A stretch of DNA of 54,012 nt from Gnetum montanum (Eukaryota; Streptophyta; Gnetopsida; Gnetales; Gnetaceae), in NCBI GenBank assembly GCA_015680685.1, contig MNCI01036208.1:287967-341978 (forward strand). Reading direction: 5' to 3'. Below the pieces are notes generated by a model that saw nothing but the letters and a program-made list of their open reading frames with translations, made no database searches and had not been told where the DNA came from. Each line of letters opens with the position of its first letter. The stretch's first letter is position 1. Shown piece by piece: positions 41,946 to 53,486 of this stretch. The translations under genes were made by a program, and so were the position numbers.

Positions 41946-43679
41946 TAAATGAAAACTTGTCCTCGAGTTCTTACAAAAAATTGGAAAGGTATGGGATTAT
42001 TGACTTGAATGACACTAATGGTGAATGGGATGACATGTGAATGGATCAATCATTACAATACATGACAATATTAGTGTTCATGACTACAAAAGTGAACACT
42101 ATACATAATTGACATCCAACCATATTTGGTAGCTGAGAGAGAAGAGAGAGAGAGAAAAGAAGAAGATGTGTTGCTGCCGACGCCAAGATTGCACCTCCCA
42201 TTGTTCATCTATAAGTGCACCATCAATCTTGTTTCTTGCACAATTATTCTAGCACCAGTCCATCCTAATTGTTTCCTCTAGGTCCAGTCCATTGTTGTAT
42301 GATTACCATCTGCACACACAACATAGTCTCATATTAGCAAGGATAAATAAATCACAATGTAGTTGATACCTTGTCTCGGTGGCTAAGTTGTGATATGGCT
42401 AATACAAATTCTGGAGATATAACACTAGTGACTACCCAAGGTGTAGGGGTTAGAAGAAAATTGAAAAAATTGGACCAAGAACCCCCATGACGAAGAGCGA
42501 TCCTCCAAAGTTTAAGGGAAAGAAGTTAACTGATGCACCAAATAGGAATGCCAGTGGGTCCTCCCCAAAGTAGGCTCATGCCCTTTATGCCCTAACAAAC
42601 CCACATTCAAAGAGTCTGTAGGCTCTAGAAATGTCATTTGGGAGAAAGAGTTAAAATCTTAACCATAAGAATTTACCAAAAGGAAAACAATGCATCAACC
42701 AACATATAGACTATTGATACAACCAGCAATGAGGTGAAAAATGGAGAACAAGTGATGGAAAGAAGAGAATGGAATGGAGTCCCAAGAACAAGGTGGTGTA
42801 TAGCCCCTTGTGCATGTATAGTTAATGTGACTAAGTAGATTCCATTCTAAATCTGGCCTCAAACAATCCACTTCCAGTTACTTCGCATTAATACACTTGG
42901 CCAATCCATCCACCTAAGGTCATAAGAATGCTTCTGCCAAAGATTCATCACCATTCTAAGGAAACAAGAAAGGGAAAAGTAGGAACTGAGAGAGGGCATT
43001 AGTTAGAGGAAACATGTTTGTATAGTTTCATAACTAGTGCTTGTAGCCCACAGGATTATTTTATCTAAGGGGTGTTCTTTGAATTCTCACTATTTTTATT
43101 TTTTTTTTGCATGAGAACCACACCATGCAAAGACTTATTATTTTTATTAGCTCAGCTTCCTAATAAAATAGAGCAATGTCAGAATGGTATGAAAAGTCAA
43201 GAAGAAAACATCCAAGCATCCAAGAGAATGGCTAGCACAAATGCATCAAATCCCCTTGAAGTCACACCCTTTTCAGTCCTTGAGTCCTTCCTTAGTTTGC
43301 AAAATGCCCAGTCACCAATTCATTAATAGTTTCATTATTAAGAAAAAGGTTGTACACTTCCAAGCCAAGAGAGACCATAGAAATTCATGAATGCATGGGT
43401 GATGTGGACTCATTTCCTGTTATACCAAAAGAACCATACCTTAGTATCAACATTATAACTCCAAGGTAAAAACCAAACATTAGCAATCAATAGAATATAG
43501 TTCATACCACCATCAGGAGCACTTATTAGGTGACGAACCTAACAAAATAAATAAGCACACAAAGAAATGAAAAAGAATGAAAAATGTTGTAAAACAAAAA
43601 CAAGAAAAGTTAAAGAAATTTTTAAAACAAAAATGTGTAAAACAAAAACTTAAAAAGAAACTGAGGGCCTCAAATGATC
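41946..43679 (-). other. 3' spacer of element 2
   Basis: Matches the spacer of element 1 on the opposite strand. No reliable coding region. Contains the GA microsatellite at about 42131-42160. Confidence 0.6.
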
Positions 43680-44940
43680 AGAAAAGGTGGCCATCTCCCT
43701 CATGACTGAGTTGGAAGGAGAAGATCCAAAATAGTGAGTAGGGCCATCCCTTTTCAAAGGCATTATGTGCATCGGCTATCCTAAGTTCATGGAAAGGTTT
43801 GGTTTGTTGCACATTGACTAGTAATCTCTTATCAAGGCTCTTAGGTTTGTATATGGTCATGGCCCCAAAAGGAAAGGTTGTATGAATAACGTAAGGTCCT
43901 TCCCACAGTGTTTGAAATTTTGTGCATTATGGCACATGTGTGGGGTTCCAGTAGAGAACCTTATCTCCTAGTTGATATTTAACCTTTCGAATCTTCAAGT
44001 CATGACGTTTCTTGTTATATGCCTTGTGCAGCTCATTTGATGATAGGGCAACTAATCAGTTTTCATCTAGCACGTTTAAGGTTGTCAACCTTTGTTTCTA
44101 TGCTAGATTTAGATCAAGGTGAAGGTCACAAGCCATTGATAGTGTATGGAGCTTAGTTTGAATTGGAAGCATTGGAAGCTTTCCATACACTAGCTCATAG
44201 GGAGATTAACCTATAGGGAGTTTCCAAGTGGAGCGGTATGCTCAAAGAGCATCATTCAGTTTAGTGCTCCAATCTTGCCTATACTTGCTAATTTTCCTTG
44301 TCAATATTTTAGTGATCTCCCTGTTGGTGACCTCGGCTTGTCCATTAGCTTGGGGGCGATAAGGTGTGGTCAATTTATGTTCAACCCCTAAGCGTTGCAT
44401 TAACTTCTGAAAAGTTGCACCTGTGAAATGTGTTCTATTATCTGAAATAATTGCACGTGGTACACCAAACCTATTTATTATTTTTTGTTGCACAAATCAT
44501 GCAACTATGGATGATGTGTAGTCTATAATAGCAACTGCTTCATCCCATTTCATTAGATAATCTACGGCAACTACATTGTAAGCTTTTCCATTTGACATTG
44601 GTGTAATGGGCCCCATAAAGTCTATCCCCCAAATGTCGAAGGGTTCTAAACGTTGAATCCATTATTGTGGATCCTCCTTTCTAGTAGTCATACCCCCATC
44701 ATGTTGACAACACTTACAAGATTGGACAAATTGGTGGGCATCCCAAAATAATGTTGGCCAATAATATCTTGCAAGCAGGATCTTAATAGCCATTCGTCTC
44801 TCCACATAGTGACCCCACAAGGGCCTTCATGAGCATCTTGGAGAACTCTGAGTTGGTCCACCTTGGGCATGCACCATCGAACCAATCCATCAAGATACAC
44901 TTTATAAATTTTTCCATTAATCTCCATGAAGTACTTGGTT
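43680..44940 (-). pseudogene. Integrase of element 2
   Basis: The N-terminal end reads MEINGKIYKVYLDGLVRWCM and AHEGPCGVTMWRDEW (zinc region, frame-shifted here), then SCKCCQHDGG in a shifted frame. The core keeps [15 protein letters not shown] (Asp), ISDNRTHF (Asp) and RPQANGQAEVTNREI (Glu), so the DDE triad itself survives. The tail reads MTIYKPKSLDKRLLVNVQQ and KPFHELRIADAHN, ending near 43680. Several stops. No chromodomain. Confidence 0.85.
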
Positions 44941-45119
44941 CTATGAAGAAACTATTATTTCTTCCTAAAGTCTAGCTCCTGTGGTGTTTGTTGAGTAAGG
45001 AGATAGGTGAGAATGCTACTATACCAATTCGTCTCCATGGGTTGGCTATTCACTACATTAGCAAAGAGGGCTTCATCAGGAAAATGATTGGACATTACAT
45101 ATTTATCCTCTTTGTTGTC

Positions 45120-45545
45120 CCAGCATAACCAGGATAAATGATCTGCAACTACGTTCTCGGTGCCTTTTCAATCGATCATCATTAGATCAAACTCCTATAG
45201 GATTACCAGCCATCGTGTAATACAAGGGCTAACCATTAGCTTGTTCATGAGAAACCGAATTACACTATGATCCATATGGATGAACACTTTCTAACCTAAC
45301 ACATAGTGCCTAAACTTATCCAATGTAAACACTACAGCCATTAATTATTTTTCTATAGTTGTGTAGATAAGTTGTGTACCGATGATACTCCTACTTGCAC
45401 AGTGGATGTAGTAAGGGTGTTTTTGGTCATCTAACTATGTAAGTACAGCTCCTACGGCACAATTGGATGCGTTAGTCATTATATGGAATGGTCTAGACCA
45501 GTCAAGAGCTTGTAGAATGGGAGTTTCTACAAGCTTTTTTTTAGA
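45120..45545 (-). pseudogene. RNase H of element 2
   Basis: IMTNASNCAVGAVLT (first Asp changed to Asn), TTIEK.LMAVVFTLDKFRHYVLG, HMDHSVIRFLMNKLMVSP (Asp of MDH retained), and NVVADHLSWL. The Glu position of the KEL motif is lost to a stop (K-TAA-LM). The pattern of stops differs from element 1, so decay was independent. Confidence 0.75.
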
Positions 45546-46700
45546 GCTTTGAATGCTCGTTCACATTCCTTGGTCCATTCAAATGGTGTGTCCTTATTTG
45601 TTAGCTCTACCAATGGTTTGGCAATCTTGAAGAAGTTCTCAATGAATATCCTATACTAGCTAGTGTGTCCAAGGAATGACCGAATGTCCTTGACAGTTTA
45701 CGGTTAACGGGTGATTCCTTGGATGATCCTAACTTTATCTGGGTCTACCTCTATTCCTGAATCTGAAACCTTATGCCCAAGTACTATGCATTCTTGGACC
45801 ATTAAATGGATTTTCTACCAATTGAGCCTTAAGTTGGTTTCTGCACATCTTTTCAGCACTTTCTCTAATTGGTCCAAGGCTTGATCAAAACTTGTTCCAT
45901 AAGTGGAGAAGTCGTCCATAAAGACTTCCACTCTATTTCCTATCTACCGTTGGAATATGCTTAGAACTAGATGTTGAAATGTGGAAGGGGCATTGCACAA
46001 GCCAAAAAGTATTTTTTTTATATGCAAACGTTCCCTAAGGACTGGTGAACGTTGTCTTGGCTTGATCTTCTGGGGCTATCCGTATTTGGTTGTATCCACT
46101 ATAGCCATCCAGAAAACTATAATAGCAATGCCTTGCTATGGTGTCTAAGACTTGGTCAACGAATGGCAACAGGAAGTCATCCTTAAATGTTGTCATGTTC
46201 AATAGCCTAAAATCTATGCACATCCTCCATTTGCCTCCCTTTTTTGGCACGATCACCAAAGGGCTAACCCATTCGCTATCAGCAATGGGATATATGAACC
46301 CAACCTTAAGAAGTTGTTCTATTTCTTCTTTTACTACTTACTTCAATTTTGGGTTCAATCACCTCTGTGGTTGTTTTCGAGGTTTCATGGAGGGGTCAAT
46401 GTAAATCCTATGTTGGCATATCCTAGGATCTATTCTAGTTAATTCAGGGTATAACCAGGCAAAGGATTTTGACCACTTTTTTATCACTTTTAGCAATCTT
46501 TCTTTTTTTTTGGAAGCAAGTCTTGCATTAATGATGACCAGTTTTCCATTTTTGAGGGTCATATATTCTAGACCGGTGGGCAATGGTTTCAAATCTATGG
46601 GCTCTTGTTTAAATTTTTCAAGAATTTCCAACTTCCCCCAGTTGATGTTTTCAAGGTTAGGGCTTGGAAGTTGGCAGCAAACTTGCTCTAGTGTATCTAT
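45546..46700 (-). pseudogene. Reverse transcriptase of element 2
   Basis: LKPLPTGLEYMTLKNGKLVI and KSFAWLYPELTRIDPRICQH open the region. VIVPKKGGKWRMCIDFRLLN, DDFLLPFVDQVLDTI and YSFLDGYSGYNQIRIAPEDQ follow. The catalytic box FMDDFSTYG is intact near 45900-45930. Then come MVQECIVLGHKVS-like and the [17 protein letters not shown] connection. A frame change falls in the WGTFAYK segment near 46020. Compared with element 1 it is better preserved. Confidence 0.85.
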
Positions 46701-46889
46701 GCTTTCAATGTAAGCACTAGTTATTCCCTCAATTAGTTCCATGCATGTTAGTGAGTTGTTCTCTTGATCAGTTATCAGCCACTGGGTGTCTCTTGTCATG
46801 TTGCTGCTGCATATAGGCACTTTTGTATATTAATGTCTTGTGCATACCAGTTGCATGTAGGTAATGCTAAACTTTGCACAAACCATGAT

Positions 46890-47410
46890 TTTTGCACACA
46901 ATTTCACCCTGTATCATTGTATGCGATGCATGAAACCTTCTTCTTCTTGATCTTTCCAAAATTGTTCTTCTTGGATATTTCTAGGGAAAGATCACAGATT
47001 CCTAGGCATGCATCTATAGTACTTAGCCATGCCCTTCCCATTATTATTGGGAAGTTCCCTTTTCCATTGTTTACTTGTATCACTAGGAAATCAGCTGGGT
47101 ATGACCACCCACACATAGTGGTAATGATGTCCTCCACCAATTCCAAGGGAACAATGATGGACTGGTCGGCCAACTCTAGGCTAATATTGCTCTTTCTTAA
47201 TGGAGATAGGTTCTAGGCTTTGTACATCTCTTGTGATATTAAGTTGACTCTGAAACCTGAGTCCAAAAGAGCTTTACATGGTTCATTCCCAGTGACTTGG
47301 AGATAGATTAGAGGGCTTCCAGGATCAGAGAATTTTCTAGGAAGGTGGCCCACCTTAATCCAGTCAGTAACGGCATGAGTTAACATAACCATATGCATTG
47401 AGCTTGGTGT
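46890..47410 (-). pseudogene. Aspartic protease of element 2
   Basis: CKALLDSGFRVNLISQEMYKA holds the active-site Asp in a DSG triad. ADQSIIVPLELVEDIITTMC, PADFLVIQVNN and PIIMGRAWLSTIDACLGI (ILGRPFL-type motif, GR retained) follow, then KKKKVSC. One stop after MYKA (TAG). Confidence 0.8.
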
Positions 47411-49935
47411 TTGGTTTGAAGGGAGCTCAAAAGCCTTATTTGATGGAGAGGCATTCAGAGGTTCAACTGCTTATGGTTGTGATGGCTTGGTTGGACTGTT
47501 GGTTTTGAAAAAAGATCTTTTCTTCATATGGTTGTCAACACCAATAGCGGATTGAAGATTCACAGCCCTCGTGGCATTTCATTACTGCAGTTGAGTAGGG
47601 AGTTCCCCTTGCATTGCTGGAGTGGGTGGTAATGGAGTTATTGGTGTGAGAGTTGCAGATGGATTTGAAGAATGGTATGCTTGTGGGTTATCTCCCCTAG
47701 GAAAACAAGTTCTATAATACTCCCAAGCCTAGTAGTGATGTTATGGTGTAACATGACCAACAAAGTCACGTGGAGAGATTGGATGTTATACATAGTAGCC
47801 ATATGGGTTTGGTTTCCAGTAAGGGTATTGTTGCCTTGGTGGTGGCATCCCCCATAACCGTGGGTATTGCCACTATTGGTGTTGCTCAACAGGTTGTGAT
47901 GGAGTTCCACTTGGATAATATGCTAAAGGTTGGTGGAATTGCATTGGGGGTTACCTTGGGGATAAGGTAACCATCAAGGTTTTTGTCGTTTATTAAGTCG
48001 TGGATTGAGTGCATACACCCTAGACTCTTGTAGATGTGAGATCACTAGGCAACATCCCTTAGGATGGTCATATTGGCATATCTCACATCCATTGTCATTG
48101 TCCATGTCTGAATCCACAACCTCTTTGATGATGGCCATTTTTCCCTTACCCTTGTTATGTGCATTCTTCACTTCTCTCTTTTACTTTTTGTCATGATCAC
48201 TACCTCACTCCCTAGACTCCTTTACAATTTTAAGAATAGTTTCAAACCTACTATCTAGGGAGTCCCACATTTGGTCTACCTTTTTCGGTACTTCTATTGT
48301 TAACTTTTGGAGTGGAAAAGTTTTCCTATTCACCATCTCTTCAAGTGGTCACTCTTCTTCCTCCTCAAAGAATCTCACTCCCCTTTTTCGGAGGGAAGGA
48401 TCTTGGTTGTACTCTTCTACGCTTTCTCTCTTTCATAGCTCACCTTCTTCTTTGGCTACTTGCTCTAGAAATCTATGAATTTGATGAGACCTAAGCTCTG
48501 ATAATATTCCTTGGCATACATCCCAAGGGTTCTTCTTTTGTCATACCTAAGTCCATCCACAATATGGTGTATTTGATCCCGCTATGAATAACCATGGCCA
48601 GGGCAATGATGTAACAGTGCATAATAACGTCCCATGGCAACATCCAAGGGTTCATGATTTTCTTACTTCCATCCTTAGATTTTCTTTCATAGGTAAGACA
48701 CTTGGGAGTACATTTGGTTCTTATCATTAAATAGTTCTAACATTGTACTTCACCTCTAAATGGATTTTGGCTCTAAGGACTGATACCGGATTTCAGCTTC
48801 TTTCACTTGTATCCTTGGGAATAACTTCAGTTTTTGCCATTCATTTTCTATGTTCTACAAGGCACATGCATTGTGGAATGCTTGTAAATGATTTTGAGGA
48901 TTAGCATTGTATCCCCCCTCAAATTGTCGGATGTTATTCATGTCTAACCTCTTGATCCTACTATCCTTTTGGTGCCTTGTCGAAACTCTTACGGCCTCCG
49001 TTATATCTAGCATGCTTCTAGTTGCGAGTAGGGGTTCTTCATGGTCATCTTGTTCATAGTGTCTATGGTGTATATGCAGTTCCCTACTCTCCCTTCTTCT
49101 ATGCCTTTATTCCTTAGAGTTCCCTCATCCTCATTCTCAACTATCTCATTGATGTCTTTCACTTTGTTTCCCTTTATCCTCACGATTGGTTTCCTTATGA
49201 CTGCATCTGGATACAGAAGGAGAGGGTGAATGTGATGATGAAGGTGAAAAAAAAAAGAAGAACCATCACCATAATGGTGTTTTCTACCTTCTCTTCGGTG
49301 GTCTTGGCCATGATCATGATCATGATCAGAACGTCCACCTTTATCATGTGTTTGTGTTCCTTCTTTGAACACTTCGTGTTCATGGGTATCAGAACTAGGG
49401 TTGTGAATAGTAGAGTGGAGGTTCTGATACACCACCTCCTGACCATCATTATAAGGAGGAACATCATTTTTTGGAGAACTTGTTGAAGTAGGTTCACCAC
49501 CCTCAATTTCTCTCAAGAAATGTGGGGCATTATGGGGCCATTTACCCTTGAAGGATGTGTGGTAACTTTCCTATTGCAAGTCCCTTTGATGTTGCGCTTC
49601 TATGGGATGATAGTCCATTGTTTCATGATCACATGCAACATATTCCACATATAAAAGCACAATGCCTATTTGTGTGAGAGCACAAAGGAACATGTTGGGG
49701 ACTAATTGGCCTGGAGGCAACACTATGTTACCCTCCAAGTCTCTCCAACGCTGTTGTTCATCTTGATGGAGAATAAAGGTAAAATCGGGTACATACTCAT
49801 CATGATGAGTATATACCACACGAAAATTTTGAGGAACTAGTGGATCTTGGTTACATGTATGATGCCACCGATTGTCTCTTGTGTTAGTCCTAGGTGATGA
49901 AATGCTCTTATGTGAAGAAGAAGATATTTTGTCTT
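47411..49935 (-). pseudogene. Gag of element 2
   Basis: The start codon equivalent to that of element 1 is ATA instead of ATG (context AAATATCTTCTTCTTC, near 49930). VVYTHHDEYVPDFTFILHQD and EGNIVLPPGQLVPNMFL open the protein. A His/Asp/Arg-rich linker (DHDHDHGQDHRREGRKHH) lies near 49300, written by GATCATGATC repeats, and is frame-shifted just after in an A run at 49247-49255. The capsid core is weakly read at 48950-48480 (LTYERKSKDGSKK, PWDVIMHCYIIA). The CCHC knuckle CEICQYDHPKGCC is at 48052-48090. A Pro/Gln tail includes TPITPLPPTPAMQGELP. Confidence 0.75.
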
Positions 49936-50052
49936 GTCCGATGTGTGATTTACTGTTGTCTTATCTTTCCTTGATTAACCCTAAGGGTTGGTTCTAGCAT
50001 TCCAATGATATGGATGATTTTCTATGTTCTATGTAGCACACAAACAACTAAG

Positions 50053-50070
50053 TTTCTGACAACAATGCCA
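50053..50070 (-). promoter_or_regulatory. Decayed tRNA-Asp primer-binding site of element 2
   Basis: Minus strand TGGCATTGTTGTCAGAAA. It differs from TGGCGCCGTTGCCGGGGA at seven positions, all of them C-to-T or G-to-A. Confidence 0.75.
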
Positions 50071-50071
50071 A

Positions 50072-50885
50072 TGATGAGTGGCGAGGTACCCCTACACTCA
50101 ACCATACGAATACGAGTGTTTCACGCGTGATCCGATTGAACTCCAAGGACTAAGTGCTTATGCACCTTAATGGAACACTCAAGGTTAATCAATCATTGTC
50201 CTCCCAAACTTACTTGTATTGTCACGGTTGTATGGTTAAGTAAGTTTGAGGCATGTAATTTTTATAGCTTTTTGTCTTTTTAATGTCTTATGCTAATAAG
50301 GGAAGGTAAAGAGAACTAAGTGACTAACTTACATTAACTATTCACTAACTAAGTTATAATTGTTCTTAACACCAGTATATATTCCCACTTGCCATACACA
50401 TCATGAACTAGTTCAACGCTAGTGGGATTACCAAACGCTAATCATTACTGGGTTACCAAGTGCTACACACATGCTCAAAGCGATCATATTGAGTGTACTT
50501 AACTAGGAGAGTCAAAGGTTGAGAGATAGATTAATTAACTAGGAAAGCATTAAACATTCAACAATAATTAATTGCTAATTATCTTAGTCTATATGCTACA
50601 AGGTTTATCATAAAGTTTGTTTTTATTACCGTACACAAATGTGTGCTCAGGTACAAATTGCTCGAATAAAGATCTATTCACTCTATGACTTCTACTACAG
50701 GCACACAAAAATTATTCTAACTCTGGAATGGTAAAACTGCAAGAGCTTGGCTAAGTATCTAAGTCTAAGTATTGGGAACAAAGGGTGAAACCTCTTATAT
50801 ATAGAAGATGAGGTAGGACGCGATATCGTGTACGCGATATCGCGTGGCGGATGCAATATCGTGTACATGATATCGCGGCTCATTA
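50072..50885 (-). repeat. 5' LTR of element 2 (814 bp)
   Basis: On the plus strand TGATGAGTGG to CTCATTA. Contains the LTR TATA box TATATAAG (minus strand, about 50794-50803) and a GATATC-rich U3 edge (50818-50880). The end CTCATTA differs from CTCATCA by one transition. Confidence 0.93.
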
Positions 50886-51437
50886 GCAATAAAGATGAAC
50901 TTTATGATAAACCTTATAGCATCTAAAATAGATTAATTAGTGTTAATTAATATTATTAAATGCTTTCTTAGTTAATTAATGCTCTCTCTCACCCTACAAC
51001 TCTCCTAAGTAAATACACTCAGTACAATCACTTCAAGCATGCATGTAACACTTGGTAACCCAGTAACGATTAGTGTTTGGTAATCCTAATAATGTTACAC
51101 TGGTTCAAGATGTGTACGGAAAGTGAGAACAGATGCTAGTGTTAGGATTAGTTAGAACTTAGTTAATGAGTAGTTAAGATAAAGTAGTCACTTAGTTATC
51201 TCTCTCCTTCCCTATTAGCGTAAGACATAAAAACATAAAAGCTATAAAAATTATATGCCTCAAGTTTACTTAACCATACAATCGTGACATACAAGTAAGT
51301 TTGGGAAGACAACGATCAACCAACCTATCCTTGATCCACAAGGGCACATAAGCACTTAGTCCTTGGAATTTGACTGAATCATGCATAAAACACTTGTATT
51401 CATATGGTTGAGCATACGGGTACCTCGCCACTCATCA
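50886..51437 (+). repeat. 3' LTR of element 1, right half
   Basis: Begins with the second copy of the target duplication GCAAT and continues AAAGATGAACTTTATGATAAACC, the sequence that follows GTACGGTAAT in uninterrupted family LTRs. Ends GGTACCTCGCCACTCATCA. Left and right halves together give about 823 bases, close to the 814 of element 2. Confidence 0.88.
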
Positions 51438-52680
51438 ATGTTTGTGGCCATCTTATTATCTACATGTACTTGGTGAACCTTGTACTGACCAACTCTAATT
51501 ATTATAAAAAGAAAATCTCTAGAAACCTCACAACTTTAAGGGTTGATTTTCACCTTAGTATCATGAAATATTTAGGTGGTTTTCTTCATTTCTTCCCTAG
51601 GTGAGGATGGTACTATCACTCTGTGGATAGACTTCTCATTGGCTAGGATATCCTCATTCATAGGAATAGAAGTCAACATCTTAACAAGGACTTCATAGTG
51701 AAAAGGGAAGTTCATACCCAAGTAATACAAGCTTAAAGAAATGTTCTTCTACTTTAGTAAGAGCTTGACTTGCTCCAAGGAAATGAGGAAGTCTTTATCA
51801 TTGTTGGATATCTTATTAGTCTTGTTAGCTTTAACCTCCTCCATTCTACCTAGGATTTTGACCTCATGTTTCCACATTTGTTGTTTTGATCCCTTTTCCT
51901 TCTCTTATTTTTGGTTGCCCTATCTGGGTTGGCTAGTAGATGTAGTTTGAGCATTGGAATCCATGGGTATCGATGAAATAAGTGTATAATTCAGTGCATG
52001 TACTTCCTTCCATACCTTTTGTTGATTAGTGTCCTTAGCTTTAGGCTTAGGAGCTAGCTTCTTGTGTTGCTTCAATGGTGATTTTTTATTGTTTGGATGG
52101 GAGGTCATTGAGGCATTGGCCACTATGAGAGGGCATTGATCAAATTGGGCTTCAAGCTTAGTAGTGATGGAAGGGGGTACTCTAATGAAAAATAATTCTT
52201 TAAGAGCCATTGATGATGGTATCCTTATAATAAACTAAGTTCTTGAACTCGTAGAAGTATGTTTGTTACAAAGGAGTACCTAAACCACAAATAGTTCCCT
52301 AACATTTTTAAGCTTGTTGTGTATGCTAAAAGTGCATATGATGAATTAATCATCATTAGCATTGAGAGGATCCTTGTATACCTACATGGATTGGTTTTGA
52401 GGCCTAATAGGTTTATACACATTTAGACCTAACTCTCCACTATCTATCATCTTATGTAAATCATCTTTTAGGACCAAGCAAAAATTAGTATCATGTACAA
52501 CAAGCTAATGGTAGAGGTAGAATCTCTCTAACTTGAAGTATTTAGACATGTCCAAGTCATCTTTTGTGGTTATAGTGGGATCCTTAGTAATCTCACATAG
52601 GTAGTCATGCTTGTAAAAATGGGAAATTTTGGTGCTAGAAAACCAAAAGACCCCACATGGAATAGTTTAACTTGCAAATT
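51438..52680 (-). pseudogene. Second Tat-like gag-protease fragment
   Basis: Aligns in order with 23640-24800 on the same strand: a pre-protease block (GGTGAGGATGGTACTATCACTC versus GGTGAGGTGGGAATCATCACTA), CAACATCTTAACAAGGACTTC versus CAACATTTTGACTAGCACCTC, a Lys/Pro/Gln-rich gag tail (MALKELFFIRVPPSITTKLE, NNKKSPLKQHKKLAPKPKAK at 51920-52210) and gag downstream of the knuckle near 52450-52600. It is cut sharply at 51437/51438 by the end of element 1, so element 1 inserted into it. The other half of this copy is not seen left of element 1. Confidence 0.65.
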
Positions 52681-53264
52681 AATAGGCCTTGAAAAGAATC
52701 TAAAGCATCCTGAATAGTCTTATCAATTCCTTAAGAACTTAAAAATCTATTATCATTTAATGAAAATCAGGGGCAAACTGTAACAAATTATGTAAAATGA
52801 GAATGTAGCATGAAATTTGAGAATAGGAAAAATAACATAATACTATATCTAAAAATAAATGACTACAAATCTTGTATTAAATATAATAGTCAATAAACAC
52901 AAAAATGAAGTTTGAGAAAGAGTACTAATGAAGGCTATTAAAGCTTGAGAACTTAATATGCCTACTATGATCCAGTAGAAATTGTAGGGCTTGTTCTGCA
53001 CAAAGTTTGCACTAGTTTGTTGATTTGATCTGTAATGTAATAAATATCTACTCCAAATTCTTTACTCAAAAATCAATGCTACTAAAGCTTTGAAAAGACT
53101 ACAAAAAAATCTACTGCAATGCTTTGGTGTTTACTACTAAGTGACCTTCCAAGAGATTTCTCAAAAGGTCTCGATAAATGAGCTAAATCTAGTATTTATA
53201 GGCTACAAATTTATTATGCTAATATCTGTTACAATTTTTGAACGTTATAAGTTGTTCCTAGGTC
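52681..53264. other. AT-rich unassigned DNA
   Basis: No coding or element signature seen on either strand. Confidence 0.5.
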
Positions 53265-53486
53265 AAAGTACAGCATGTGGGTATAAAATCCAAGTGCCAC
53301 ACACTACCCCACACGCTACCATAGCATGTAGGATTGAGATGTATAACATGTGAAATTAAAGTCCAAATCCCACATGCTACCAAAGTGTGTAAAATTAGAA
53401 TGTGTAGCATGTGAAAGTAAAGTCCAAATCCCACATGATGCCTCACACATTATGATAGCATGTGAAATAGAAATGTATAGCATGTG
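53265..53486. repeat. 60-73-bp minisatellite
   Basis: About 3.5 units starting at AGCATGTGGGT (53273), AACATGTGAAAT (53345), AGCATGTGAAAG (53407) and AGCATGTGAAAT (53459). Each contains AAAGTCCAAATCCCACATG or a variant. Confidence 0.8.

Larger units (their letters stand above)
41120..50885 (-). mobile_element. Complete Athila-like LTR retrotransposon, element 2
   Basis: 9766 bp on the minus strand, bounded by two 814-bp LTRs with inverted ends and a 5-bp target duplication. Descending order: 5' LTR 50885-50072, primer site, gag, protease, RT, RNase H, integrase, 3' spacer, purine tract, 3' LTR 41933-41120. The domain order and wording match element 1, so it is a close relative that inserted into the 3' LTR of element 1 in the opposite direction. 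ORFs carry many TAG/TGA/TAA stops and it should be inactive. Confidence 0.93.
32350..51437 (+). mobile_element. Athila-like LTR retrotransposon, element 1, interrupted by element 2
   Basis: Order on the plus strand: truncated 5' LTR, tRNA-Asp primer site, gag with CCHC knuckle, protease, RT, RNase H, integrase, a 1.9-kb 3' spacer, purine tract and 3' LTR. The 3' LTR is split, with 40844-41119 on the left and 50886-51437 on the right of element 2. Without the insert the element is about 9.3 kb. The Athila-like call rests on the tRNA-Asp primer site, absence of a chromodomain, and RT words FLDGYSGY, FMDDFSxYG and MVQEGIVLGHKIS. All ORFs are broken. Confidence 0.85.

Noticed and set aside
46764-47216. 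A 150-codon plus-strand frame
   Set aside because: It is the complement of the protease and RT front of element 2.
47672-47970. Plus-strand frames in the gag tail of element 2
   Set aside because: They are shadows of the minus-strand Pro/Gln-rich gag tail, which aligns with elements 1 and 5.
49300-49335. GATCATGATC run as a regulatory palindrome
   Set aside because: It encodes the His-Asp repeat of the gag linker, so coding constraint is a sufficient explanation.
49007-49516. A 169-codon frame as a separate gene
   Set aside because: It is the gag linker of element 2, changing frame at an A run near 49250.
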